Origin: Phycisphaerales bacterium
GTDB lineage: Bacteria; Planctomycetota; Phycisphaerae; Sedimentisphaerales; Anaerobacaceae
DNA length: 33,385 nucleotides
Reading direction: 5' to 3'
NCBI GenBank assembly: GCA_020343675.1
Contig: CP070806.1
Location: forward strand, 2,206,217 to 2,239,601
In this document: in pieces, positions 7,148-15,442 of the stretch
Layout: each line of letters begins with the position of its first letter
Numbering within the stretch: the first letter of the stretch is position 1
Made by a program: the position numbers and the translations under genes
The notes under the pieces: generated by a model
Databases searched by the model: none
What the model was told of the DNA's origin: nothing
The model's input: the letters and a program-made list of their open reading frames with translations, nothing else

Positions 7148-9000
7148 ATCTCAAAAACACATTGTCGCCAGTTTGCTTATTCCTCTTTTTCCTTGGCGGT
7201 CTTTGCTACGCACAAGACCCTGCTCACGATCATGGAGCCCACGGGCACAGTCATGGGGACGAACGGGCAATAGCTTTCACAGTCTGGATCGATGCATTTG
7301 AAATCTTTGCTGAACATCCTTTCGTGGTAGTTGGAACACCAGCCCCGTTTGTAACACACGTTACAAAGTTGAAGACTTTTTCCCCCAGAACTCGAGGGGC
7401 CGTGACTTTTGTCATGACTCTGGGATCACAACGTATCGAACATCAGGATCCTGCTCCACAACGCAACGGTATATATATCCCGGAACTAGTGTTTCCTCGA
7501 CCCGGTAAATGGTCCGTAACACTGCAAATCCCCATGGATGGCAAAACATATGATGTTCCCTTTCCACCGGTCCAGGTTTACAAGACCCAAGCCGATGCAG
7601 ATCACGCCCCGGACCCTGTCGAAACCGAGGGATTCAGTTTCCTCAAGGAGCAGCAGTGGATCATCCCCTTCCAAGTCGAGCAAGTCACTTCACGTACCCA
7701 AAACGGCATCACGTATCGAGCTGTCCCCGAGAGTGCCCTGGCCTACAGCGGCGATGCGGCCTATCTGTATGTGCAGTTGGGCGGTGAGACCTTTGAGAGA
7801 CGTCGAGTCCAGGTGGATGTCCGCGAACAAGGCACGGCCTTAGTCAGCCTGGGGCTTAACGAGCAGGAACATGTAGTGACTTTGGGCGTTGGCTCTGTCG
7901 TGTTGGCCCATGGCGAACCGGCGGGCCAGAGTACGGGTGATGTCGTGCATGTTACCGACGAACAAATTCAACGCTTCCAGATTGCCTGTCAAGAGGCAGT
8001 GCTGGGCGGTGTGGACGCCTGGATTCAAGCCCCAGGCCAGATCCAGATCAATCACGAACGTATGGCTCACATTGTTCCACGGGTAAAGGGCGTGGTGAGT
8101 CAAGTCCAAGCAGATATAGGCCAGCATGTCAAAAGTGGGCAAGTTCTGGCGGTCATCGAAAGTCGCGATCTGGCCGACGCTAAGGCTGAGTTTCTAAGTG
8201 CTTTGGAGCGACAAGAATTGGCTCGGACTCAGTTTGAGCGGGAAGAACGTCTGTTTCAACAGAAGGTAACATCCGAACAGGACTATCAGAGCAGTAAGCA
8301 AGACTTTGCCAAGGCCAATATTGAACATCGTGCCGCCCGTCAGAAACTGATTGCTCTGGGATTAACAAAGCAAGAAGTAGATGATCTGCCCGCTCAGCCT
8401 GAAGAGGCCTTTACATCATACATCATGATCGCTCCCTTTGATGGAACCATCATTCGTAAACACATTGTTCTGGGCGAAGTTGTAGATGATACCTCAGAGA
8501 CTTTCGTAATTGCCGATTTAAGCACAGTCTGGGTGGATTTGAATGTCAATCAAAAGGATATTGAGTCAATACAGATCGGCCAACCGGCTGAAATGTTCCG
8601 AGATCACAACATGTCCGGTATACGCTCCCAGGTCAGTTATGTTGATCAGGTTCTCGATCCGACCACTCGTACAGCAGTTGTGCGTATGGAACTGGACAAT
8701 ACGGAAGGCTGTTATCGTCCGGGTACGTTCGTGACAGGAAGGATCGACATCCAGTCTCGCGATCAGGAGATCATCGTACCTGCAGATGCCATACAGATCG
8801 TTAATGATAAGCCTTGCGTCTTCGTGAAGACCAATGAGGGTTTTGCCCTGCGCTATGTCACTACAGGCCAAAAAGATACGGATCGTGTCGAAATCCTCAG
8901 CGGTGTGGAAAACGGAGAACAGATAGTCATACACAATGCCTTTTATTTGAAGGCCGAATTAGCCAAACAAGCCGTATCCGGCCATGGCCACGTTCATTAA
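7144..9000 (+). CDS. RND efflux periplasmic adaptor (CzcB/CusB type) with extra N-terminal domain
   Basis: This is the membrane-fusion subunit that joins the inner-membrane pump to the outer-membrane channel. At 618 residues it is longer than usual. After a signal peptide (about 1-23) comes a His-rich stretch (DPAHDHGAHGHSHGDE) and a separate beta-rich domain (about 45-160, 'EIFAEHPFVVVGTPAPF'). The adaptor core starts near residue 260: barrel-sandwich halves (PRVKGVVSQVQADIGQHVKS and 'IMIAPFDGTIIRKHIVLGE') flank a helical hairpin (about 340-400), followed by the beta-barrel 'VWVDLNVNQKDIESIQIG' and the membrane-proximal domain. The C-terminus is again His-containing (GHGHVH). The His-rich ends suggest metal capture in the periplasm. 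It overlaps the upstream channel gene by ATGA and precedes the pump gene by 21 bases. Confidence 0.9.
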   Translation: MNLKNTLSPVCLFLFFLGGLCYAQDPAHDHGAHGHSHGDERAIAFTVWIDAFEIFAEHPFVVVGTPAPFVTHVTKLKTFSPRTRGAVTFVMTLGSQRIEHQDPAPQRNGIYIPELVFPRPGKWSVTLQIPMDGKTYDVPFPPVQVYKTQADADHAPDPVETEGFSFLKEQQWIIPFQVEQVTSRTQNGITYRAVPESALAYSGDAAYLYVQLGGETFERRRVQVDVREQGTALVSLGLNEQEHVVTLGVGSVVLAHGEPAGQSTGDVVHVTDEQIQRFQIACQEAVLGGVDAWIQAPGQIQINHERMAHIVPRVKGVVSQVQADIGQHVKSGQVLAVIESRDLADAKAEFLSALERQELARTQFEREERLFQQKVTSEQDYQSSKQDFAKANIEHRAARQKLIALGLTKQEVDDLPAQPEEAFTSYIMIAPFDGTIIRKHIVLGEVVDDTSETFVIADLSTVWVDLNVNQKDIESIQIGQPAEMFRDHNMSGIRSQVSYVDQVLDPTTRTAVVRMELDNTEGCYRPGTFVTGRIDIQSRDQEIIVPADAIQIVNDKPCVFVKTNEGFALRYVTTGQKDTDRVEILSGVENGEQIVIHNAFYLKAELAKQAVSGHGHVH

Positions 9001-9021
9001 GAATCAGGAGGGATTGATCAT

Positions 9022-12000
9022 ATGATTTCACAGCTCATAAGTATAGGATTACGACATAAATTGCTGGTCTTTCTGGTGACCATTGCGGTTTGTGTTTTCG
9101 GTGTCTTATGTCTGAGACGTTTGCCAATCGACGCCTTCCCGGATATTAGTCCCAACCTGGTCCAGGTCTTTGCTGAGATTGAAGGTATGGCCGCTGAAGA
9201 GGTGGAACAACTGGTAACGCGACCGGTCGAGATTGCAATGCGAGGCATCCCGGGCGTAAAGAAGATTAGATCGCTGTCTTCTTTGGGATTGTCCACCGTG
9301 AACATCTATTTTGAGGATAACCTGGACATTTACTTTGCCCGTCAACTTGTCACAGAGCGTCTCAAGCTAGCTGAAGAAGGTATACCTCCGAGTGTGGATA
9401 TGCCGCACGGCCTTGAAATGGGACCCGTGGCCAGCGGCATGGGCAAGATCCTTTCTTACTATCTGCAGGCAGAAGGGCACGATATCGCAGACCTCCGTAC
9501 GCTGCAGGAATGGATCATCAAACGAGACATTGAAACCATTCCAGGTGTTGCTAAGGTTGTAAGTCAGGGTGGGCATGTACAGGAATATCAAGTCAACGTT
9601 CATCCGGATCAGCTCCTGGCTTTGGATCTGACCTTGCAGGATGTTATCGAGGCCCTCGAAGCCAGCAACGCAAATGTCGGAGCCGGTTTGGTCAAACGCG
9701 GCAGTGAAGAGTGGATCGTTAGGAGCCTGGGGCGTATCAGGGATATCTCCGACATCGAGCAGGTGTGCATCAAGACACATGACGGTCAGCCAATACTAGT
9801 CAAAGATGTTGCAACTGTAACCTTTGGCAATGCGTTTCGCCGGGGAGTGGCCATCATGGATGGAAACAAGGAAGTTGTTTTGGGTGGCATATACAAGCTG
9901 CATCGAGCCAATTCGTTTGAGGTCATCCGACGACTCAATCAGCGAATTGAGCAAATCAATGAGACCCTCCCTGCAGGCGTTCGCATTGTCCCTTTCTATG
10001 ATCAGTCCGAACTCGTGCGAAACAGCATCCGCACCGTACGAGGGGCCTTATTGTTGGGCCTGGTCTTAGTGTGTCTGGTTGCCTTCTTATTCCTCGGAGA
10101 CCTCCGCAATGCCTTGATTATGGTTTGCTCACTTCCTTTTTCGATCCTGACGGCATTTATTCTGATGGAACGAAACGGCATCCCAGGAGATCTTATCTCT
10201 TTTGGCGGAGTGGCCATCGCTTTGGGCATGATTATTGACGCCACGATTATCATGGTCGAGAAGATTCAGACAGCTTTAGCCGAGAAATCCGGTCAGCTCT
10301 CAGTCACGGAAATTATCACCGCCTCGGCCCAGGAAGTTGGCCGACCTATCGTGTTCGCCGTTTCAATCATAGTGATTGTCTTTCTGCCTATCTTCACCCT
10401 AGGTGAAGTGGAAGGCAAAATGTTTCGTCCTCTCGCCTTTGCTGTGGCGACAACCATGGCAGGATCGTTGTTCTATGCATTGGTCATAGCACCGGTGTTC
10501 TATCGCATCCTGCATCGCCTCGATGCAGGTAAGCGAAAGTCGAAAAGTGGACATAGTCCAGTTCTTGTCAAAATCCTGGATGTTTATGAGGCTGGCCTTA
10601 AACATATACTGATCCATCCTCTTCTGGTGGCTGTAGCCGTCGTGGCCATATTCATCAGTGGCATCATGGTCTTCTTGGGCTTAGGTCGAGAGTTCCTGCC
10701 CTCTTTGCATGAGGGAGTCCTACAGTGTTATGCATACATGAATCCCAACATCTCTTTGGATCAGATTAAGGAGACATCTGCACAGATTTCTGAAAGTCTA
10801 AAGCAAGTACCAGAGGTAAAGCATGTAGTAGCTGATATTGGCTACGGTGAAGTAGGACCTCACGTGCACCACACCAATTACGCCTGTATGACCATCACTC
10901 TTAAGCCACAGGGGCAGTGGAAGTTGGCCAAGACACAAGCCGGACTGGCCAACCGACTTCAAGAGAGGATCACAGGCTTCCTGGGTACGACGGCGGGATT
11001 CTCTCAACCCATCGACCATGAGTTAGACGGCCTCGTTTCGGGAGTCGGGGCGACGGTTGCAGCAAAGGTCTTTGGCCATGACATGGACGTCTTACAGACC
11101 ATAGCCACTGACATTGAACACGTCCTGGCTCAAATTCCCGGTGTTACCGATCTTCGTGTTGAACAGACATCCGGTCAGACCCAACTCCAGATAGACTTGG
11201 ATAGTGCTCGATTGGCACGTTACGGCTTAAAGAAACAACATGTTCAGCAACTTATCCGTAATGCCATCACCGGTCGAGAGGTCGGCCATGTCTTCCAGGG
11301 AGAAAAATCGTTTCGTATACTAACACGCTTCGATGAACCTTATCGTCAGGACATAGATACGATAAGTGCTATGCTAATTCCTACTCCAGATGGGGCCCAG
11401 ATACCCTTACGCCAACTGGCCGATATTCGTACGACTACCGGCCTGCGTCAAATTAGTCGCGAAGACACTCAGCGATACGTGTCTGTGCAGTGTAATGTAA
11501 CGGGACGTGATGAAGGTGGTTTTGTGGCCGATGCTCAAAAGAAAGTGCGTAGCGACGTCAACCTTCCACCCGGATACCGCGTGGCCTGGGGAGGTCAATT
11601 TGAATTGCAGCAGGCCGCAAACAAACGCCTGGCTATTGTTGTTCCGATCACATTGTTGTTGGTGCTGGCGATGCTCTACGGTCTATTTAGTTCCTTGAAA
11701 AACGTTTTGCTTATTATGCTCAACGTTCCTCTGGCCCTCGTCGGCGGCGTTTTTGCATTGTCAGCATTTGGCGAGAATGTCAGTATCCCGTCGTCAATCG
11801 GATTCATTGCCCTATTCGGCATTGCCTTGACCGATGGCCTCGTGCTGATTTCCCGTTTTGAGGTGTTGCGAAAGCAAGGACAATCCCTTCACCAGGCAGT
11901 CATCGCCGGATGTCGCTCAAAATTCCGGCCCGTGCTGATGACAACTTTGACTACCGCATTGGGACTGCTACCATTAATCATCGCTACCGGCACCGGTTCG

Positions 12001-12132
12001 GAAGTCCAACGACCCCTGGCTATCGTTGTCGTAGGAGGTCTGACTTCGTCGACACTTCTGACCCTTATCGTCATACCAACACTCTATCTTTGGATCAGTA
12101 AGAAAGAGTCAGTACAGGAGAATCTACAATGA
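9022..12132 (+). CDS. HME-RND heavy-metal efflux pump (CzcA/CusA family)
   Basis: This protein of 1036 residues is the proton-driven inner-membrane pump. The N-terminal 'RRLPIDAFPDISPNLVQV' and 'GLSTVNIYFED' are hallmark HME-RND sequences. The relay helix reads IALGMIIDATIIMVE with D406 and E413; A400 stands where CzcA has the first Asp of its DFG motif, as in CusA. The later helix 'FIALFGIALTDGLVLISRFE' looks like CzcA. By eye, the positions of the three CusA methionines (573, 623, 672) are Tyr, Tyr and Gly here, and a nearby loop carries PHVHHT. Substrate therefore is probably not Cu/Ag. The Shine-Dalgarno AGGAGGG (9006-9012) is strong. The stop overlaps the next gene by ATGA. Confidence 0.95.
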   Translation: MISQLISIGLRHKLLVFLVTIAVCVFGVLCLRRLPIDAFPDISPNLVQVFAEIEGMAAEEVEQLVTRPVEIAMRGIPGVKKIRSLSSLGLSTVNIYFEDNLDIYFARQLVTERLKLAEEGIPPSVDMPHGLEMGPVASGMGKILSYYLQAEGHDIADLRTLQEWIIKRDIETIPGVAKVVSQGGHVQEYQVNVHPDQLLALDLTLQDVIEALEASNANVGAGLVKRGSEEWIVRSLGRIRDISDIEQVCIKTHDGQPILVKDVATVTFGNAFRRGVAIMDGNKEVVLGGIYKLHRANSFEVIRRLNQRIEQINETLPAGVRIVPFYDQSELVRNSIRTVRGALLLGLVLVCLVAFLFLGDLRNALIMVCSLPFSILTAFILMERNGIPGDLISFGGVAIALGMIIDATIIMVEKIQTALAEKSGQLSVTEIITASAQEVGRPIVFAVSIIVIVFLPIFTLGEVEGKMFRPLAFAVATTMAGSLFYALVIAPVFYRILHRLDAGKRKSKSGHSPVLVKILDVYEAGLKHILIHPLLVAVAVVAIFISGIMVFLGLGREFLPSLHEGVLQCYAYMNPNISLDQIKETSAQISESLKQVPEVKHVVADIGYGEVGPHVHHTNYACMTITLKPQGQWKLAKTQAGLANRLQERITGFLGTTAGFSQPIDHELDGLVSGVGATVAAKVFGHDMDVLQTIATDIEHVLAQIPGVTDLRVEQTSGQTQLQIDLDSARLARYGLKKQHVQQLIRNAITGREVGHVFQGEKSFRILTRFDEPYRQDIDTISAMLIPTPDGAQIPLRQLADIRTTTGLRQISREDTQRYVSVQCNVTGRDEGGFVADAQKKVRSDVNLPPGYRVAWGGQFELQQAANKRLAIVVPITLLLVLAMLYGLFSSLKNVLLIMLNVPLALVGGVFALSAFGENVSIPSSIGFIALFGIALTDGLVLISRFEVLRKQGQSLHQAVIAGCRSKFRPVLMTTLTTALGLLPLIIATGTGSEVQRPLAIVVVGGLTSSTLLTLIVIPTLYLWISKKESVQENLQ

Positions 12133-12581
12133 AACCGATAAAGGTACGACTGATGCTTTTATGCAGTTTTCTGGTTGTCGGCGGGGGTTGTGCCACCAAC
12201 CGGACCAGTCTGACGGACACCGGTCAAGTAACGATTCAGAATCGTCATCCCGGAAAGATCAAGATACTCTGGAGCAGTGCCTACGAACAAGACGACAATT
12301 TCATAGTCAGCGGCGTATTGAAGAGACGTGATCATATAGGGGCTCCGATACCTGTGCATGTTCATGTTCTGGTACTGACAGGTGAGAATCACATAGTCCA
12401 AAGTCTGCACACGTCTGCACTGTACGTTCCCAGAAAAAGAGTTGGACATGGAACAAACTGGAAGCGATTTGAAGTTCGTTCGACAGATGTCCCAGAGCAA
12501 GGTTCCCGGATACTGATTACTGTGCACAGTCATATCGGATCCCGTACTGAGAAAAATCTGCTCTCTTTGGCGTCGGAGTGA
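12129..12581 (+). CDS. Small lipoprotein linked to metal efflux, unknown function
   Basis: This protein of 150 residues has a lipoprotein signal (hydrophobic stretch, then lipobox GGGC before ATNRT). The mature part is a compact beta-rich domain with 'FIVSGVLKRRDH', 'PIPVHVHVLVLTGEN' and 'GSRILITVHSHIG'. From memory, similar small proteins occur beside Czc-type clusters in other bacteria, but I know no assigned function. It is translationally coupled to the pump gene (ATGA overlap), so it is probably made with the pump and acts at the periplasmic side. A metal-sensing, chaperone or complex-stabilising role is inference only. Confidence 0.75.
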   Translation: MKPIKVRLMLLCSFLVVGGGCATNRTSLTDTGQVTIQNRHPGKIKILWSSAYEQDDNFIVSGVLKRRDHIGAPIPVHVHVLVLTGENHIVQSLHTSALYVPRKRVGHGTNWKRFEVRSTDVPEQGSRILITVHSHIGSRTEKNLLSLASE

Positions 12582-12628
12582 GTCTTCTGCAAACCTCTGA
12601 ATTTGATGATGTAAACCGGTGAAAGAAC

Positions 12629-13564
12629 ATGCACACTCAACATTTAAAACGGTGGCAACATAGCCATGATTTCTCTGTTATCCAGGAACATGGTGAAAGG
12701 CGAACCGTACAAGTGCTGCTGCTCACGGCCATAACCATGGTTTTAGAGATCATAGCTGGATCGCTATTTGGCTCCATGGCTCTACTGGCGGATGGATGGC
12801 ACATGGGAACCCATGTAGCGGCATTTTGGATAACAATCTTTGCCTACCGCTACGCAAAGCGCCATGCCGAGAACAGACGTTTCAGCTTCGGAACAGGCAA
12901 AGTGAGCGTATTGGGAGGATTTGCCAGTGCCGTGGCTCTGATGGTTGTCGCCCTGATGATGGCACTCGAATCCACACACAGATTGTTCGTGCCGCAAACC
13001 ATTCGTTTCAACGAGGCCATTGGAGTCGCTATAGTCGGTTTGGCCATCAATTTGATCAGTGCTTTTCTATTACAGGCGCATCACGGGCATGGACACAATC
13101 ATCACCGTGACCACAACTTGCGTGCCGCCTACCTCCACGTGCTGGCTGATGCGTTCACTTCGATGTTGGCAATCGGGGCACTTGTTGCAGGGAAGTTTTT
13201 TGGCTGGAACTGGCTCGATCCGCTGATGGGGATCGTGGGAGCGGTAGTTATCACCAAATGGGCTCATGGATTGCTCAAGGAAACCAGCGGTATTCTATTA
13301 GACAACAGTGTTGAAGAACAAACGCTACGAGAAATAGTCAAAGGCATAGAAGCCGATAGAGACAATCGTGTCTCTGATATCCACATATGGAAGGTCGGGC
13401 AAAATGATCACGCAGGAATGATTTCGATTGTAACGCACTACCCTCAGGCGACCGATCACTACAAGCAGCTTGTTTCTAATGTCAGAGAATTGGCCCACTT
13501 GACCGTTGAGGTGGTTCATTGCAAGAGTGAGCCCTGTCTTCCAATACCTGATTCCAAAGGATAA
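12629..13564 (+). CDS. dmeF: CDF-family Co/Ni efflux transporter, DmeF-like
   Basis: This protein of 311 residues is a cation diffusion facilitator. The N-terminal 'HDFSVIQEHGERRT' and the body 'MALLADGWHMGTHVAAFWI', 'RFSFGTGKVSVLGGFASA', 'LRAAYLHVLADAFTSMLAI' and 'WLDPLMGIVGAVVI' match the DmeF branch, known for Co(II)/Ni(II) export from the cytoplasm. The two metal-site helices carry LLADGWH (about 52-58) and HVLADAF. A His-rich cytoplasmic loop (HHGHGHNHHRDH) lies between them. The C-terminal cytoplasmic domain (about 220-300) is present. It follows the lipoprotein after 47 bases with a GGTGA site 5 bases before ATG. It would hand cytoplasmic metal to the periplasm for the RND complex. DmeF assignment is strong; the exact metal is inferred. 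Confidence 0.9.
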   Translation: MHTQHLKRWQHSHDFSVIQEHGERRTVQVLLLTAITMVLEIIAGSLFGSMALLADGWHMGTHVAAFWITIFAYRYAKRHAENRRFSFGTGKVSVLGGFASAVALMVVALMMALESTHRLFVPQTIRFNEAIGVAIVGLAINLISAFLLQAHHGHGHNHHRDHNLRAAYLHVLADAFTSMLAIGALVAGKFFGWNWLDPLMGIVGAVVITKWAHGLLKETSGILLDNSVEEQTLREIVKGIEADRDNRVSDIHIWKVGQNDHAGMISIVTHYPQATDHYKQLVSNVRELAHLTVEVVHCKSEPCLPIPDSKG

Positions 13565-13569
13565 ACATA

Positions 13570-13586
13570 CTCTTCAGTCTGAAGAG
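13570..13586 (+). terminator. Weak hairpin after the efflux module
   Basis: CTCTTC (13570-13575) pairs with GAAGAG (13581-13586) around a 5-base loop, 6 bases after the transporter stop. No clear T-run follows, so terminator function is only possible. The remaining sequence to the tRNA is AT-rich with nothing else recognised. Confidence 0.35.
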
Positions 13587-13807
13587 CCCATACTACCTGC
13601 TCAATACTTGAAACTGCGTGAAAACCTGGATATAAACGTAGCAATCCGCTGTAAAATCAAGCACCACTTAAGTGCGCTCCATTAAAAAGCTTATGGTTTC
13701 TCAATTATTTAATGGTATTTTTTAGGGGATTGTGACACAACCGTAAGGTCTCAAGTTAGAGTGACACAGAGGTAGCATAAGTCGCTGAAAATAAATGGTT
13801 TACATAC

Positions 13808-13881
13808 TGGGCGATACAGGACTCGAACCTGTGACCTCACGGGTGTGATCCGTGCGCTCTAGCCAGCTGAGCTAATCGCCC
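13808..13881 (-). tRNA. tRNA-Val (anticodon CAC)
   Basis: On the minus strand, GGGCGAT (13881 downward) pairs with ATCGCCC ending at 13809, with discriminator A. The D-arm is TAGCTCAGCTGG. The anticodon stem CACGG/CCGTG holds loop ATCACAC, giving anticodon CAC (Val, codon GTG). The T-arm is CACAGGTTCGAGTCCTGT. CCA is not encoded. It stands on the right side of the metal-efflux module; tRNA genes often serve as integration sites, but no repeated 3' end was found on the left side. Confidence 0.96.
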
Positions 13882-13944
13882 TGAAAATCGTTCATAGTTC
13901 AGAGTTCATAGACTTGCGAACTCATAACTTATCACTAAGTTGGC

Positions 13945-13974
13945 ATTATATATTGTCAACCCAAGAGGTGTCAA
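13945..13974 (-). promoter_or_regulatory. Consensus promoter of tRNA-Val
   Basis: On the minus strand, a perfect TTGACA (13974-13969) and a perfect TATAAT (13950-13945) are separated by 18 bases. The predicted start is near 13938, about 57 bases upstream of the tRNA. Confidence 0.82.
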
Positions 13975-14131
13975 TCCAAATTTAAGCTTGCCCGCCGCAG
14001 CGCCGCAGTCGCATTTTCTTGCTTTGGAGCGTGGAAGGCATCCGGCGAGGGCAATTCGGGAAAAGTGATTGTTGGCTGTGACAGATTCGGCTAAAATGCG
14101 GGCAATGAAGGTCAGATGGAAAGGTACAAAG

Positions 14132-15439
14132 ATGCGCAGAGAACACACGACATTCCCAAGCGGCATCCTCGTTTTGTTCATTCTTTTGGCCATCCTCTGG
14201 GTTTCGGTGGACGCGGAAGCTGGACTATCGACCAACCGCCCCATGCGGAATCGACGCGCCCCGATTCTGACGGTCGGCCAAACCGAAGGCGACCTGCAAG
14301 GCAGGGACGACAAGATCATCCAGGCCGGCATAGAATACCTGCACGGCTTCGGAGGCGGCACACTTGAGATTCTGCCCGGAACGTATCTGCTGCAAAACGC
14401 CGTTCATCTGCGCCCGAATATCACGCTGCGAGGCTCAGGAGACAAGACCATCCTCAAGAAAGCGGCTTCCGTTGTGACGCCCCTGATGAGGGACTCGGAC
14501 TGGTTCGAGTATGGCGTGCAGGTCGCCGACGCCACGGGATTCGCGCCCGGCGCAGGGATCATGCTCCGCTCGAAAACCGGGCCGGGAGACTGGCAGTACG
14601 AGGTCGTAAAAGCTACGATCACCGCCGTCGAGCAAAACGTCCTCTTCCTGGACCGTCTGACCAAAGAGAACTTCTGGACGGAAAAAGACGCCACCGCGGC
14701 GACGGTTTTCCCGCTGTTGACCGCTGAGAATGTCGATGACGTCGTCATCGAAGACATCGTCCTCGACGGCAGCCGCGAGCAGAACGAGCACATCAACGGC
14801 AATTTCTCCGGCGGCGTCTTCATCCAGTACTGCAACCGGTGGCGTTTCAGCAACGTGATTTCGCAGAACTACAACGGCGACGGCTACAGCTTCCAGGTCT
14901 GCGACGACATCGAGTTCCGGAACTGCCGGGCCCTCAACAACGCCGACCTCGGCTTCCACCCCGGAAGCGGCTCTCAACGACCCGTCTTCCGCCAATGCAC
15001 ATCCCGCGGTAACAGCCTGGGCATTTACTTTTGCTGGAGCGTCTCGGACGGGCTTGTGCAGGACTGCACACTGGCGGAGAATAAGGACTATGGAATCAGT
15101 ATCGGACACCGTGACACGGATAACGTCATCAGGGACTGCGCAATCGAACGCAACGGCAAAGTCGGTGTACTCTTTCGCAGGGAAACCCACGGATTTCGCG
15201 CCGGCCACCGCAACCGGATCGAGAACTGCACGATTCGCGACAATGGCACAAAGGAAAGCGGGATCGGGATCGACATTCAAGGCAAGACCCGGGACATCAC
15301 CATCCAGGACACACGATTCGAAAGTAGAACGGAGAAAAGGCAAAAAACCGGCATTCGTATCGGCGAGGACGCCGAGCGAATCATCCTGCGAGACAACACG
15401 TTTGAGAACTGTCCTGTGCACATTGAAGACAAGAGGTAG
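14132..15439 (+). CDS. Secreted right-handed beta-helix protein
   Basis: This protein of about 435 residues has a signal peptide (MRREHTTFPSG, then ILVLFILLAILWVSV, then DAEA). The body reads as a parallel beta-helix: an N-terminal 'GTLEILPGTYLLQNAVHLRP' capping region, then repeated rungs such as 'VVIEDIVLDGS', 'IEFRNCRALNN' and 'NVIRDCAIERNG'. The fold is that of pectate lyases and other polysaccharide-active enzymes and also of non-catalytic carbohydrate binders; I cannot point to a catalytic residue. The ATG at 14132 is chosen because the signal peptide begins there and GAAAGG lies just upstream; ATG 14096 and 14105 and TTG 14069 are in-frame alternatives. The next gene starts 3 bases after its stop, so both are one operon. 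Confidence 0.82.
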   Translation: MRREHTTFPSGILVLFILLAILWVSVDAEAGLSTNRPMRNRRAPILTVGQTEGDLQGRDDKIIQAGIEYLHGFGGGTLEILPGTYLLQNAVHLRPNITLRGSGDKTILKKAASVVTPLMRDSDWFEYGVQVADATGFAPGAGIMLRSKTGPGDWQYEVVKATITAVEQNVLFLDRLTKENFWTEKDATAATVFPLLTAENVDDVVIEDIVLDGSREQNEHINGNFSGGVFIQYCNRWRFSNVISQNYNGDGYSFQVCDDIEFRNCRALNNADLGFHPGSGSQRPVFRQCTSRGNSLGIYFCWSVSDGLVQDCTLAENKDYGISIGHRDTDNVIRDCAIERNGKVGVLFRRETHGFRAGHRNRIENCTIRDNGTKESGIGIDIQGKTRDITIQDTRFESRTEKRQKTGIRIGEDAERIILRDNTFENCPVHIEDKR

Positions 15440-15442
15440 CGT

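Noticed and set aside
4571..13881. tRNA-Val as the attachment site of the metal island
   Set aside because: No copy of the tRNA end was found near the integrase remnant at 4571-4865, so the link remains unproven.
14435..15421. Long minus-strand open frame (328 codons) across the first beta-helix gene
   Set aside because: It mirrors a well-supported plus-strand gene with signal peptide and beta-helix rungs; the antisense product has no recognisable domain and no ribosome-binding site.
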